64,000 nt of DNA from assembly GCA_039944535.1 (NCBI GenBank), contig JBDUYP010000001.1, positions 744,001 through 808,000 on the forward strand, given 5' to 3'. The DNA is from JAMZMI01 sp039944535 (GTDB lineage: Bacteria > Bacteroidota > Bacteroidia > Cytophagales > Cyclobacteriaceae). A program made the translations under genes and the position numbers. Below are positions 46,667 through 55,006 of the stretch, one piece after another. A model generated the notes under the pieces. That model did no database searches. It saw only the letters and a list, made by a program, of their open reading frames with translations, and was not told the origin of the DNA. Position 1 is the first letter of the stretch. Each line of letters starts with the position of its first letter.

Positions 46667-47793
46667 TATTTGACTTGCTCCACAGGCAGTTTAATTTCAA
46701 ATTTTGTTCCTTTTCCTATTCTACTCCTTACTTCTACTTCACCGCCATGTGATTCCAAAATTCCCTGAACCACAGATAAACCTAACCCCGTTCCCTGTCC
46801 AACAGGTTTGGTAGTGAAAAAGGGCTCAAAGATTTTTCTCCTGACAGATGCAGACATACCCGTTCCTGTATCCTTCACGGTCAGAATTATGTGGTCTCCT
46901 TTTTGTCGGGTGCTTACAGTTACTTTCCCTCCGTCGGGTAGTGCATGGATGGCGTTAGTCATAAGGTTTACCAAAACCTGGCTCATCTGCACAGAATCAG
47001 CTTGAATCAACGGAAGATTGGGGTCCAGCCTCTCTGTGATGGTAATTCCCTGATTTTGAAAACGAATATCTATGAAATACAAGGTGCTGGAAACGACTGT
47101 GTTGATATTCACGGGCACAATCTGTTGCGGCATTTGCCTTGAAAAAATCATGAGCTTTTTGATGATTTCCCTCGTGTACAGGGATGCTTTTATTATGCGC
47201 TCAATATCTTCTTCTTGTTGAAAATTCAGTTCGCCTCCCTTTTTAATCAACTGTGAAAACCCAAGGATTTTTCCTAGAGGTTCATTGAGTTCATGTGCAA
47301 TGCCAGCAGATAATTCACCAACAAAAGCGAGCCGCTCCGCATGCTGGAGTTGTTCCTGTAGTTTCCGTTTGTCTTGCTCTATGGAGGCACGCCTGATGTA
47401 GAGTGAAAGCTCCCTAGCCACGATTTTGATTAGTCGCTTTTCTTCCTGCAAAAAAGGGGTGTCGTCTCCTTTTAGAGGTTCTTCGGGACGATAACCTACT
47501 TTGATGATCCCATATTTTTTCTTCCCTATGGTGAGGGGTGACGTAATTTCCCAATTACAACTTCCATAGTGTGGCGTGGTGTATTTCTTTTTGAAAATAG
47601 TGATGGAAACCTCTGCCAATTCCGGGTGCTGCATGGCGTCAGGTAAAATCCGCAATGTTTTGGATACAATGGCGTTCAAATCATTCTCCTCTTCCCAGGC
47701 AATTTTGGAAAGCTCGTAAAGGCAGTTCAATTCTTTAACGCGCTCCTTGAGTTGGAAGTCTGTAGAGTTTTCTTTCATGATTTGAGTGAGCAA
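46666..47793 (-). CDS. Sensor histidine kinase of the sigma-54 module
   Basis: 375 residues, or 370 if the second ATG (47778) is used. The N-terminal part (about 20-130) is a soluble GAF-like sensor without membrane helices. The kinase has His167 in I-A-H-E-L-N-E-P, an N-box with N-L-M-T-N-A-I-H-A-L, V-K-D-T-G-T-G-M and G-T-G-L-G-L-S-V-V. It is a cytoplasmic kinase of the NtrB-like type. It forms a pair with the NtrC-type regulator at 45302-46666. Confidence 0.93.
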   Translation of the reverse strand: MLTQIMKENSTDFQLKERVKELNCLYELSKIAWEEENDLNAIVSKTLRILPDAMQHPELAEVSITIFKKKYTTPHYGSCNWEITSPLTIGKKKYGIIKVGYRPEEPLKGDDTPFLQEEKRLIKIVARELSLYIRRASIEQDKRKLQEQLQHAERLAFVGELSAGIAHELNEPLGKILGFSQLIKKGGELNFQQEEDIERIIKASLYTREIIKKLMIFSRQMPQQIVPVNINTVVSSTLYFIDIRFQNQGITITERLDPNLPLIQADSVQMSQVLVNLMTNAIHALPDGGKVTVSTRQKGDHIILTVKDTGTGMSASVRRKIFEPFFTTKPVGQGTGLGLSVVQGILESHGGEVEVRSRIGKGTKFEIKLPVEQVK

Positions 47794-47850
47794 AGCTAAA
47801 AAATATGTGGAATGGTTGTGTTTAATTTTATCACATAAAATATTTTTTAT

Positions 47851-47883
47851 ATGAGTAATTAATACTCATTGCGTAATAATTAC
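47851..47883. promoter_or_regulatory. Palindromes, candidate activator-binding sites
   Basis: Two palindromes lie side by side in the divergent intergenic region: ATGAGTAATTAATACTCAT (47851-47869) and GTAATAATTAC (47873-47883). They sit about 55-90 bp upstream of the -24/-12 element at 47938, a fitting place for binding by the NtrC-type regulator encoded next door. Confidence 0.55.
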
Positions 47884-47937
47884 CCATTTAAATGGAATGC
47901 AAACCTCTTTTTTATGCCTTGAGATCACTTTTTATTC

Positions 47938-47953
47938 TGGCACACTTCCTGTA
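47938..47953 (+). promoter_or_regulatory. Candidate sigma-54 promoter
   Basis: The -24 element TGGCAC is an exact match to the consensus. The -12 element CTGTA has GT instead of the usual GC, at the exact N10 spacing from GG. Transcription would begin near 47964, 17 bp before the start of the Rnk/GreA-like gene. Confidence 0.55.
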
Positions 47954-47980
47954 TAAATATCAATAATAAATAGAAATGAA

Positions 47981-48388
47981 ATGAAAAAACGACTGATTAC
48001 CATAGATGATTACGAGCGACTTATGGCCATCAAAGATCTGGCTTTTCTGACATCTGAAAACTCTGAGAACGTAAGGAAGCTGTACATGGAACTAACACAC
48101 GCACACACCCTCAAGCCCGGATACATTTCCGAAAGTGCTATCACCATGAATTCAGAGATACTTTTGAGGGAGTTAAATTCCTACCGGCAAATCGAATTAA
48201 CATTGACATATCCACGAGACTCCAACCTGCTGGATCGTAAGGTATCTGTGTTTTCGGATATTGGAATGGCCCTACTTGGGAGATTGGTTGGTGACCGTGT
48301 TTCCTGGAATATTAAAGGCCGAAACGCAAAGTTTGAAATCATCGAAATTATTTATCAGCCAGAGGCCGTAGGTCATTTTCATTTATAG
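47981..48388 (+). CDS. Rnk/GreA C-terminal-domain protein
   Basis: 135 residues. The N-terminal half is a short helical segment (about 5-40). The C-terminal half (about 55-128) has the FKBP-like fold of GreA/GreB C-domains, with R-Q-I-E-L-T-L-T-Y-P and the characteristic D-I-G-M-A-L-L-G-R-L-V-G-D near 90-105. Rnk-like proteins bind RNA polymerase but lack the GreA coiled coil that reaches the active site. It is divergent from the sigma-54 two-component genes and has a -24/-12 promoter in front, so it is likely their target. Confidence 0.85.
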   Translation: MKKRLITIDDYERLMAIKDLAFLTSENSENVRKLYMELTHAHTLKPGYISESAITMNSEILLRELNSYRQIELTLTYPRDSNLLDRKVSVFSDIGMALLGRLVGDRVSWNIKGRNAKFEIIEIIYQPEAVGHFHL

Positions 48389-48600
48389 GCTTTTACTTTT
48401 TTTCTGACAGATTCATTAATGCGGTTTAAAATGGGCCTGTTGGATACCGGGCAAGCAGTCAAAACCTTGGAGACGGCCATTGCCTTAAACTCATGATCTA
48501 TATAAAAAGTGTTGATGAGATATGGCCTTTAAGAATCGGGACGGCATTAAAAAATGGAGTTAAAAGGGGTGGCTAAAAGGAAAACCAAAGCATGTTTAAT

Positions 48601-48630
48601 TTAACTAGGATAATATTGTCCGATATAGGA
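48601..48630. promoter_or_regulatory. Candidate Rrf2 operator 1
   Basis: TTAACTAGGATAATATTGTCC lies here (given in pieces: TTAACTAGGATAA, then TATTGTCC), with an imperfect palindrome GGATAATATTGTCC (48608-48621). The TTTAACTAGGATAA block recurs upstream of the oxidase gene (49110-49123). A separate palindrome CATTTG-AAG-CAAATG (48641-48655) immediately precedes the regulator start. Confidence 0.5.
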
Positions 48631-48656
48631 GAATCATTTACATTTGAAGCAAATGA

Positions 48657-49097
48657 ATGTTTATGTTTTCTAAGGCGTGTGAATATGGAATCCGGGCTAC
48701 AATACATGTGGCTGTCCAATCTTTGGAAGATAACCGAGCCAGTTTGAAGGCTATTGCTGCGGAGATAGAATCGCCTGTCGCCTTTACTGCTAAAATATTG
48801 CAAAATCTGGTAAAAACAGGGATTATAAGCTCAGTGATGGGTCCGGCAGGGGGGTTCGAAATAGAGAAAAAGAAGTTGGACAATATCAAGCTAAGTCAGA
48901 TTGTAGATGCCATAGATGGTGATGCTATTTACAAAGGATGTGGGTTGGGTATGAAGCAATGCGATGCTTCCAAACCTTGTCCGGTTCATGATAAGTTCGC
49001 GAAAGTTCGCGCTGATTTGAAAGAGATGCTTGAAGGAACTAGCCTGCTTGTGTTGGCTACAGAATTAGATAACGGACTTACATTTTTAAAACGTTAA
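48657..49097 (+). CDS. Rrf2-family (NsrR/IscR-like) transcriptional regulator
   Basis: 146 residues; ATGs at 48657 and 48663 are both possible, the latter giving the common start M-F-S-K-A-C-E-Y-G. The winged-helix (about 5-70) has I-A-A-E-I-E-S-P-V-A-F-T-A-K-I-L-Q-N-L in the recognition part. Three cysteines, C95, C102 and C108 (C-x6-C-x5-C), are placed as in NsrR and IscR and would hold an iron-sulphur cluster. It probably senses NO or Fe-S/oxygen status and controls the oxidase cluster that follows after 48 bp. Confidence 0.9.
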   Translation: MFMFSKACEYGIRATIHVAVQSLEDNRASLKAIAAEIESPVAFTAKILQNLVKTGIISSVMGPAGGFEIEKKKLDNIKLSQIVDAIDGDAIYKGCGLGMKQCDASKPCPVHDKFAKVRADLKEMLEGTSLLVLATELDNGLTFLKR

Positions 49098-49109
49098 AAG
49101 CATTTTGTT

Positions 49110-49128
49110 TTTAACTAGGATAAAAAGG
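49110..49128. promoter_or_regulatory. Candidate Rrf2 operator 2
   Basis: TTTAACTAGGATAAAAA followed by GG lies 18-36 bp before the oxidase gene start. The first 14 bases are identical to those upstream of the Rrf2 gene. It could be a shared operator or a shared promoter element. Confidence 0.5.
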
Positions 49129-49145
49129 TCTTTATATCATATATA

Positions 49146-50966
49146 ATGAAAGTAAAAAAAGTCATAGCACTACTCCTGGCGATCAGTCCCAGCAGGCTCC
49201 TTGCGCAGGCTGAATCAATTGATACGACAAATTGGGTCACCAGTCCTGGAGTTGTAGGCACACTTATCCTGATTTCCATTGTTCTGATTTTAGGGATAAT
49301 CATCGTTGTATTTAGATTAAACAATTATGTAGATGTGCTTACTAACGTCAAAAGGAGACGCACGAAATCAGAACTTACTGAAGAGCTCTCCAACTTGCAG
49401 GAAGCAGAAATAGACCTCATTCTGGAAAAGCGGAAAAGCGGTTTCACCTACCAATTAAAGGGCAATGAGCTGGGTGGAGAATCAATGGCGACTGATGCAA
49501 AAGGTCTTATTCGAAAAGTAACTCACGAACCTGGCAGCCCACTGGCTGACGAAAAAAAAGGTACCAATGAACCACTGAAGATTCCTTCTAAACTCCGGAA
49601 GCTGGTAGTTTTCTATTTGGGTGCATCCGTTTTTTGGCTGATTTTCGGAACGTTAGTGGGGCAATATCTGGGCATGAAATTTATCTGGCCAGAGATGGAT
49701 CAGGTATCGTGGCTCAGTTTCGGTCGCTTACGTCCGGTTCACACCAATGCCGTTTTTTGGGGATGGGCTTCCTGTGCCATGTTTGGCCTGGGTTATTATG
49801 TCGTATCCAGAACCAGCAACATCCGCATTTATAATTACCAATGGGGGTGGATTGCCTGGGTACTGATTAACGCTGCTGTGTGTTTTGGGTCGCTCAGTCT
49901 GATGGCCGGCATTAACAATGGCGGAGGGGAATACAGAGAGTATATCTGGCCCATCATGTTGCTATTTGCTCTCGGTTTAATCATCAATTTCTGGAATTTT
50001 TACAAGACCATAGCCAATCGGAAGATTGCGGAGATTTATGTCTCCAACTGGTACATTCTTGGTGCGATGATCTGGACAACTGTATTGGTGATTATTGGTT
50101 ACTTTCCTGGTTTACAGAACGGACTTGGAGAAACAGTGATCCAGGGGTACTATATGCATCAGGGGGTGGGCATGTGGTTCATGACCTTCACTTTAGGCCT
50201 GATTTATTATTACCTCCCCGCATCACTCAACAAGCCGATTTATTCCTATTCGCTTGGAGTACTGGCTTTCTGGACTCAGATGTTTTTCTATACGATGATA
50301 GGCACGCATCATTTTGTGTTCAGTCCTTTGCCATGGTGGCTCCAGACTGTAGCTATTGTATTTAGTGCAGGTATGTTCATTCCGGTAGTTGCCGGTACCA
50401 CCAATTTCTTGATGACTATGAAAGGAAGCTGGCACCAAATATCCAAGAGCTACGTACTTCCATTCTTTTTGGTGGGAGTGGTGTTTTATTTTGTTGGGTC
50501 GACACAAGGTAGTTTCCAAGCCTTTCGATTTACCAATTACATCTGGCATTTTACAGATTTCAATGTAGCTCATTCCCACATGACCATGTATGGTATTATC
50601 ACCTTTATCTTGTGGGCTTGCATCTACTCTATACTACCACGTGTTACTGGAAATGAACCTCCACAACTTTTGGTAGGGGCGCATTTTTGGTTGGCCTTTA
50701 TAGGCCTGTTTGCTTACATGATCTCCCTTATGGCAGGAGGCACACTGAAGGGGCTGAGCTGGGTCGAGGGTGTGCCATTTATCGAATCTATCATTATGAT
50801 GAAATCCTACTGGGTTTCGAGGGCTATTGGAGGCTCCTTAATGTTTTTGTCACACCTGCTTTTTGCCTATAACTTTTATTACATGGCTCGGCCCAATAGG
50901 CAAGTGATAAGCCAGCCTCAACTGCAAAAGCCTTTGGAACAACCTGAATTAGAAGCGCATGTTTAA
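49146..50966 (+). CDS. cbb3-type haem-copper oxidase subunit I (CcoN-like)
   Basis: 606 residues. A signal-like start and a membrane helix (about 34-56) with a soluble linker (60-150) precede a CcoN-like core of about 12 helices. Ligands: H199 (low-spin haem, R-P-V-H-T-N), H338, H388 and H389 (CuB), H476 (haem b3) and H478 (haem b). Y382 lies six residues before the H388-H389 pair and 44 after H338; this is the spacing I recall for the cross-linked Tyr of Pseudomonas stutzeri CcoN, which favours an O2 reductase over an NO reductase. The conserved Glu of the F-E-G-P loop seems replaced by Gln454 (T-Q-G-S). It overlaps the cytochrome gene by 8 bp. Confidence 0.88.
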   Translation: MKVKKVIALLLAISPSRLLAQAESIDTTNWVTSPGVVGTLILISIVLILGIIIVVFRLNNYVDVLTNVKRRRTKSELTEELSNLQEAEIDLILEKRKSGFTYQLKGNELGGESMATDAKGLIRKVTHEPGSPLADEKKGTNEPLKIPSKLRKLVVFYLGASVFWLIFGTLVGQYLGMKFIWPEMDQVSWLSFGRLRPVHTNAVFWGWASCAMFGLGYYVVSRTSNIRIYNYQWGWIAWVLINAAVCFGSLSLMAGINNGGGEYREYIWPIMLLFALGLIINFWNFYKTIANRKIAEIYVSNWYILGAMIWTTVLVIIGYFPGLQNGLGETVIQGYYMHQGVGMWFMTFTLGLIYYYLPASLNKPIYSYSLGVLAFWTQMFFYTMIGTHHFVFSPLPWWLQTVAIVFSAGMFIPVVAGTTNFLMTMKGSWHQISKSYVLPFFLVGVVFYFVGSTQGSFQAFRFTNYIWHFTDFNVAHSHMTMYGIITFILWACIYSILPRVTGNEPPQLLVGAHFWLAFIGLFAYMISLMAGGTLKGLSWVEGVPFIESIIMMKSYWVSRAIGGSLMFLSHLLFAYNFYYMARPNRQVISQPQLQKPLEQPELEAHV

Positions 50967-51960
50967 TTTTCACAACGATCATAGGAGCCTGGTACTTCTT
51001 TCCTTACTTGGTTTTATCATTTTGAGCACGGGAGTGGCCATACTGCCAGCGTATCAAATGCAGGAAAACACCCAGCCGCTTCCAGAAATGAAGCCTATGA
51101 CCGAATCTGAGTTAAATGGTTTGAAGGTATTTGTCAGGGAAGGGTGTGTGGCCTGTCATACCCAGCAGGTGAGGAATATTGCTATGGACGAAACCTGGGG
51201 GAAACGACCATCTATTCCTTCCGACTATTATTACAGCAAAAAGCGATTGGATCTTTGGAGACAATCTCCTTCACTGCTGGGCAGTGAACGAACTGGGCCA
51301 GACCTAACCAGTATAGGCCAACGACAACCGGGAGCTACCTGGCACCTCCTGCACCTCTACAACCCAAGACTGGTTGTTCAAGCGTCCATCATGCCATCAT
51401 ACCCATGGCTTTTTGAGGAAAAAACAAAGGTTTCGAATGACGATGAGGTGATCCCTGTGAATGCCAAAAACAAAAAGAAGGGGGTGGAAATAGTCGCCGG
51501 ACAAGACGCTCTTGATTTAGTTGCTTACCTGCAATCACTCAAGCAGGCCAATCTGAAGAGTGAACCACCTGTGAAGTTTATCCCTTCTACAAAAAATGAA
51601 GTTGCCGCGGAGATGTCCGAACAGGGAAGTGTCTTACCCGATGGGCAGCAACTCTACATGGCGACCTGTGCGGCTTGTCATCAAGCAGCCGGCACAGGAC
51701 TATCTGGGGCATTTCCGCCGCTGGCAGGAAGTCCCGTGGTGAATGATCCCGATCCTGATTTGCTCGTGCGAATCATTCTTCAGGGATATGATGCTCGGCC
51801 TGAATATGCCCAAATGCCGGCCTTTTCCGCCAGCCTCGACGATCAGGAGATTGCAGCTATCGTCAATCATGAGCGTTCCAGTTGGGGTAATTCCGCATCG
51901 GAGGTTACGGCAGATCAGGTAAAACAGATCAGGTATTATTTAACACAACTAAACCAGTAA
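50959..51960 (+). CDS. Diheme cytochrome c, CcoO- plus CcoP-like fusion
   Basis: 333 residues. One N-terminal membrane anchor (about 11-31) is followed by a CcoO-like monohaem domain with C-V-A-C-H at 63-67 and a likely Met axial ligand in A-S-I-M-P (145). A second, cytochrome c555-type domain has C-A-A-C-H at 237-241 and Q-M-P near 290. The layout looks like CcoO fused to a single CcoP haem domain. It would pass electrons to the CcoN-like subunit upstream. The stop is followed directly by the next ATG. Confidence 0.88.
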   Translation: MFNFHNDHRSLVLLSLLGFIILSTGVAILPAYQMQENTQPLPEMKPMTESELNGLKVFVREGCVACHTQQVRNIAMDETWGKRPSIPSDYYYSKKRLDLWRQSPSLLGSERTGPDLTSIGQRQPGATWHLLHLYNPRLVVQASIMPSYPWLFEEKTKVSNDDEVIPVNAKNKKKGVEIVAGQDALDLVAYLQSLKQANLKSEPPVKFIPSTKNEVAAEMSEQGSVLPDGQQLYMATCAACHQAAGTGLSGAFPPLAGSPVVNDPDPDLLVRIILQGYDARPEYAQMPAFSASLDDQEIAAIVNHERSSWGNSASEVTADQVKQIRYYLTQLNQ

Positions 51961-52266
51961 ATGAATATGAGAACCTTACTTTGGCTGAAAATTAGTGGTG
52001 CTATGCTGATCATTGTGATCATGCCTTTTCGATCGTTTGCCTGTGAGCTTTGCAAACAAAACCAACCCAAACCTCTTCAGAACATCACCCACGGTACGGG
52101 ACCTCAAAGTGACTGGGACTACCTCATCATTACTGTTGGTATTATCATCGTGTCGATGACACTTTTCTACAGTATCAAGCTGCTGGTCAAACCCCGAGAG
52201 GATAAACCAGAGCATATTAAAAATATTGTGGTCACAACTATCAACAAAAGGGAATCTCTGACATGA
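51961..52266 (+). CDS. Small membrane protein of oxidase cluster
   Basis: 101 residues (an ATG at 51967 is an alternative). An N-terminal hydrophobic segment (about 8-27) ends in the motif C-E-L-C-K-Q-N-Q-P, then a second helix (about 54-73) and a basic tail follow. The C-x2-C after the signal may bind a metal or haem or form a disulphide. No family is recognised. It overlaps the next gene by 4 bp, so it is part of the oxidase operon, probably an accessory or assembly factor. Confidence 0.72.
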   Translation: MNMRTLLWLKISGAMLIIVIMPFRSFACELCKQNQPKPLQNITHGTGPQSDWDYLIITVGIIIVSMTLFYSIKLLVKPREDKPEHIKNIVVTTINKRESLT

Positions 52267-52721
52267 AAAAGCATAATTCACCTGAAAGTAATGAAGCCAA
52301 TGCAAGCAAGCGTATGATAAAGTTGTTTTTGGACGATGAGACCAGGCCATTTGCTGAATTTCGGTCTCCCGTCAAATTTAGCATGGATACCACCAAAATA
52401 CCGGATGGCCCACATCGGCTGAAGATAGTAGCCAAATCATCCAGCAATGTAGAAGGAGTCAAAGAAATCCCATTTGAAGTCCGCAACGGACCCGATATCG
52501 CGGTGGTAGGATTAAAACCGAATGAAGTAGTGGGCGACCAGGTAGCTATCACCGTGAATGCTTATGGGAGTGAGCATGAAGATGAGTTTGTAGTGACTGG
52601 GTCTGAGACTCCAAAGGGCATTCCGGCATGGGTTTGGGCATTCCTTATCGGCTTCATCGGTTTTGCGCTGTTCTATTTTATCATGTACTCCACTCCAGAG
52701 TTTTATAAATCATTCTTCTGA
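52263..52721 (+). CDS. C-terminally anchored protein of oxidase cluster
   Basis: 152 residues. There is no signal peptide. Residues 20-115 form a beta-rich, Ig-like domain, and one membrane helix lies at about 122-142 near the C-terminus. It somewhat resembles FixH-type accessory proteins by position, but no clear family motif is seen. It is coupled to both neighbours (4-bp and 1-bp overlaps). The role in oxidase assembly is inferred only from position. Confidence 0.72.
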   Translation: MKKHNSPESNEANASKRMIKLFLDDETRPFAEFRSPVKFSMDTTKIPDGPHRLKIVAKSSSNVEGVKEIPFEVRNGPDIAVVGLKPNEVVGDQVAITVNAYGSEHEDEFVVTGSETPKGIPAWVWAFLIGFIGFALFYFIMYSTPEFYKSFF

Positions 52722-53122
52722 TGAAAAAGGAAATATTACAACTTGAGGATATCAAACAATTGGTTGATTGTTTTTATGGAAAGGTGAGGTCAGATGCAGT
52801 TCTTGCTCCGGTATTTAACGAACGCATAGGTGATCAGTGGTCGGCTCATATGGAGAAGATGTATCGGTTTTGGCAAACCGCATTGCTTGGCGAGCATACC
52901 TATTTGGGCAGTCCTTTTGCACCACACGCCAACTTACCCGTAGATAAGACGCACTTCACCCAATGGCTCACGCTGTTTCGCGAAACCATTGATGAGCATT
53001 TCTGTGGAGAGAAGGCCGAAGAAGCTAAATGGAGAGCCAATAAGATGGCCGAAATGTTCCAGCTGAAAATCGCTCATTACGGCAATAAAGCCTCCATCCA
53101 GTTCAATGCGAATGGACGTTAA
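52721..53122 (+). CDS. Group III truncated haemoglobin
   Basis: 133 residues, the right length for a group III truncated globin. The E- and F-helix area has W-S-A-H-M-E-K-M-Y-R-F-W and P-H-A-N-L-P-V-D-K-T-H-F-T-Q-W-L, with the likely proximal His in K-T-H-F. The end D-E-H-F-C-G-E-K-A is typical of the group. These globins bind O2 or NO and have been linked to NO stress. The ATG shares its A with the upstream stop, so it is in the oxidase operon. Confidence 0.9.
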   Translation: MKKEILQLEDIKQLVDCFYGKVRSDAVLAPVFNERIGDQWSAHMEKMYRFWQTALLGEHTYLGSPFAPHANLPVDKTHFTQWLTLFRETIDEHFCGEKAEEAKWRANKMAEMFQLKIAHYGNKASIQFNANGR

Positions 53123-53136
53123 AATGACATGTGAAA

Positions 53137-53577
53137 ATGAACATTGAGGTTAAACACCCCGTAGCTCTGGTCACTGTTTTTATCTGGGTAGGCTTTCTGT
53201 GCGCCATTAGTTTTATGGAGGCCTGGTTGAAGTTTGATGCTCCTGGAGTGACGCTCAGCATTGGCTTACAAGTGACACGTCTCATTTTTAATACACTGAA
53301 TAAAATAGAATGGGTTTTTGCCCTTATCATATTCACGCATTTCTTTCTGGATGAAGTACGTATCTATGAGTTGAGAAGCATTTTATACTTCATCCCTTTG
53401 ATATTTCTTATCATACAAACTTTTGTTATCCTGCCTGCCCTCAATGCCAGAGTGGAAATGCACATTCAAGGGGAAGAGGTTGCTGAGTCAGTTATACATC
53501 TGCAGTACGTGGATATGGAAATAGTAAAAGTGATTTTGCTCCTGGGATACGGTCTTTGGCAATTTAAATTATCATGA
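53137..53577 (+). CDS. Membrane protein of unknown family, copy A
   Basis: 146 residues from the ATG at 53137; a GTG two codons upstream (53131) is possible, but the paralogue at 54452 aligns to the ATG. Four membrane helices are predicted (about 8-28, 47-67, 80-100 and 125-143). The conserved core is F-M-E-A-W-L-K-F, V-T-L-x-I-G-L and L-N-K-x-E-W-x-F-A-L. It resembles a widespread family of unknown function with S-F-M-E-A-P-L-K-F. It sits between a truncated globin and the dioxygenase-like gene, overlapping the latter by 4 bp. Confidence 0.78.
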   Translation: MNIEVKHPVALVTVFIWVGFLCAISFMEAWLKFDAPGVTLSIGLQVTRLIFNTLNKIEWVFALIIFTHFFLDEVRIYELRSILYFIPLIFLIIQTFVILPALNARVEMHIQGEEVAESVIHLQYVDMEIVKVILLLGYGLWQFKLS

Positions 53578-54455
53578 AAAACACCTCGAATACATTACAA
53601 GAAATCATGCCCGGCATATCATACTGGGAGTATATCCAAACAGATGTGTTGCTGTCACTTCAAAATCCCAAAACAGATTTTGAAGATGAACAGATCTTCA
53701 TCATGTATCATCAGGTGACCGAGTTGATATTTAAAATGATCATTCACGAGTTACGACAATTGGTAGAAAGTCCGTATGCTGAGGATAAGATGATCGACAA
53801 ACTGGATCGTGTGAACAGATATACAGAATTACTAACGACTTCTTTCAGCATCATGAAGCATGGTATGGACTATCAGCAGTACGACAGCTTTCGGAAGGAA
53901 CTCGTGCCTGCCAGCGGCTTTCAGAGTGCGCAGTTTCGGCATATAGAAATTTACTGCACCCGTATCACCAACCTGGTAAGTAAAACCAAAAATGTAAATC
54001 TGGGTGAATCTCCCTCTGTGGAAGCATCTTTCGAATATCTCTATTGGAAAGATGCCGGATTGGACAAGCAAACAGGTGAAAAAACGCCAACACTTAGATC
54101 TTTTGAAGAAAAACACGAAAAGGCACTTATCCAGCTGGCTAAAGATGTCCGTGGAAAAACCATAGAAGATATGCTGCTGAACCTTCCCATTACCCAAGCT
54201 GCCATACTTGAAAAACTGAAAAGGTTCGATTATTTGTATAATGTAAAATGGCCGCTGGTACATCTGGAAACGGCGGCTCACTACCTTGACAGCCGTGGTG
54301 AGAACAAACCCGGCACTGGAGGATCAGAATGGAAAAAGTACTTGCATCCCAAACATCAGAAACGTAGCTTTTTTCCATCGCTTTGGGACAAATGCAAAAT
54401 ATACGAATGGACAGAGGCATCTGAAACTGACCTCTATAAAAATACTGCATCATGA
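53574..54455 (+). CDS. Tryptophan 2,3-dioxygenase-family haem protein
   Basis: 293 residues. The TDO/IDO-like helical fold shows H46 in Y-H-Q-V-T-E-L (the distal acid-base His position), S-G-F-Q-S-A-Q-F-R (115-122, with the substrate-binding Arg) and a haem-ligand region W-P-L-V-H (H230) followed by P-G-T-G-G-S (246-251). Thus the core dioxygenase residues are kept. Genuine TDO cleaves the indole ring of tryptophan to N-formylkynurenine, but no kynurenine genes are here. Its place inside an oxidase/globin operon, between two paralogous membrane proteins, suggests another haem function. It overlaps both neighbours by 4 bp. Confidence 0.85.
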   Translation: MKNTSNTLQEIMPGISYWEYIQTDVLLSLQNPKTDFEDEQIFIMYHQVTELIFKMIIHELRQLVESPYAEDKMIDKLDRVNRYTELLTTSFSIMKHGMDYQQYDSFRKELVPASGFQSAQFRHIEIYCTRITNLVSKTKNVNLGESPSVEASFEYLYWKDAGLDKQTGEKTPTLRSFEEKHEKALIQLAKDVRGKTIEDMLLNLPITQAAILEKLKRFDYLYNVKWPLVHLETAAHYLDSRGENKPGTGGSEWKKYLHPKHQKRSFFPSLWDKCKIYEWTEASETDLYKNTAS

Positions 54456-54916
54456 GTGTTACTGTCAAACATCCAGTCATGGTGGTAGCCGTCTTTCTTT
54501 GGATTGGCTTTGTGTGCGCCATCAGTTTTATGGAAGCATGGCTCAAATTTCAAGCTGAAGGTGTCACGCTGGCTATAGGTCTCAGTATTGGTCGTCTGGT
54601 TTTTGATGCACTCAATAAGGTTGAATGGGCATTTGCCCTAAGCATGATCATCAGCATTCTGTGGTCAAAAGATCAATTATTTCAAAAGACCAACACCCCA
54701 TATCTTATTGTCTTGCTCTTACTTATTTTACAAACTTTCTGGTTACTCCCCACCCTTGACTCTCGCGCACAAATGCTCATCGCGGGAAAGGAAGTTTGTG
54801 CCTCCAATACTCATTTTTATTATGTGGGAATGGAAACGATAAAGCTGGTATGCCTCATTGTTTTTGGAATCAAACTATTTGAACATAACCCGAAAAGTCA
54901 TGGAAAACATAATTGA
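54452..54916 (+). CDS. Membrane protein of unknown family, copy B
   Basis: 154 residues, clearly a paralogue of the protein at 53137-53577: V-K-H-P-V, F-x-W-x-G-F-x-C-A-I-S-F-M-E-A-W-L-K-F, V-T-L-A-I-G-L and L-N-K-V-E-W are in the same places. Four membrane helices and a short basic tail are predicted. Two copies on either side of the dioxygenase-like gene suggest they form a complex with it or arose by a local duplication. It is the last gene of the close-coupled operon. Confidence 0.78.
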   Translation: MSVTVKHPVMVVAVFLWIGFVCAISFMEAWLKFQAEGVTLAIGLSIGRLVFDALNKVEWAFALSMIISILWSKDQLFQKTNTPYLIVLLLLILQTFWLLPTLDSRAQMLIAGKEVCASNTHFYYVGMETIKLVCLIVFGIKLFEHNPKSHGKHN

Positions 54917-55006
54917 GAAAACCATCAGGAAAATAGTAGCAGAAGATTATTACTATGCTGCCGTTTTTGAAACATAAGGATTCGATTTTTGCTAGCTTCA
55001 ACTAAA

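Noticed and set aside
48431..48496. 21-residue frame between the Rnk-like and Rrf2 genes
   Set aside because: Too short, no conserved motif and no ribosome-binding site; probably chance.
49146..50966. Annotation as nitric oxide reductase
   Set aside because: The Tyr six residues before the double His and the spacing to H338 match the O2-reducing cbb3 type as recalled; NO reductases lack that Tyr. NO-related partners alone do not decide.
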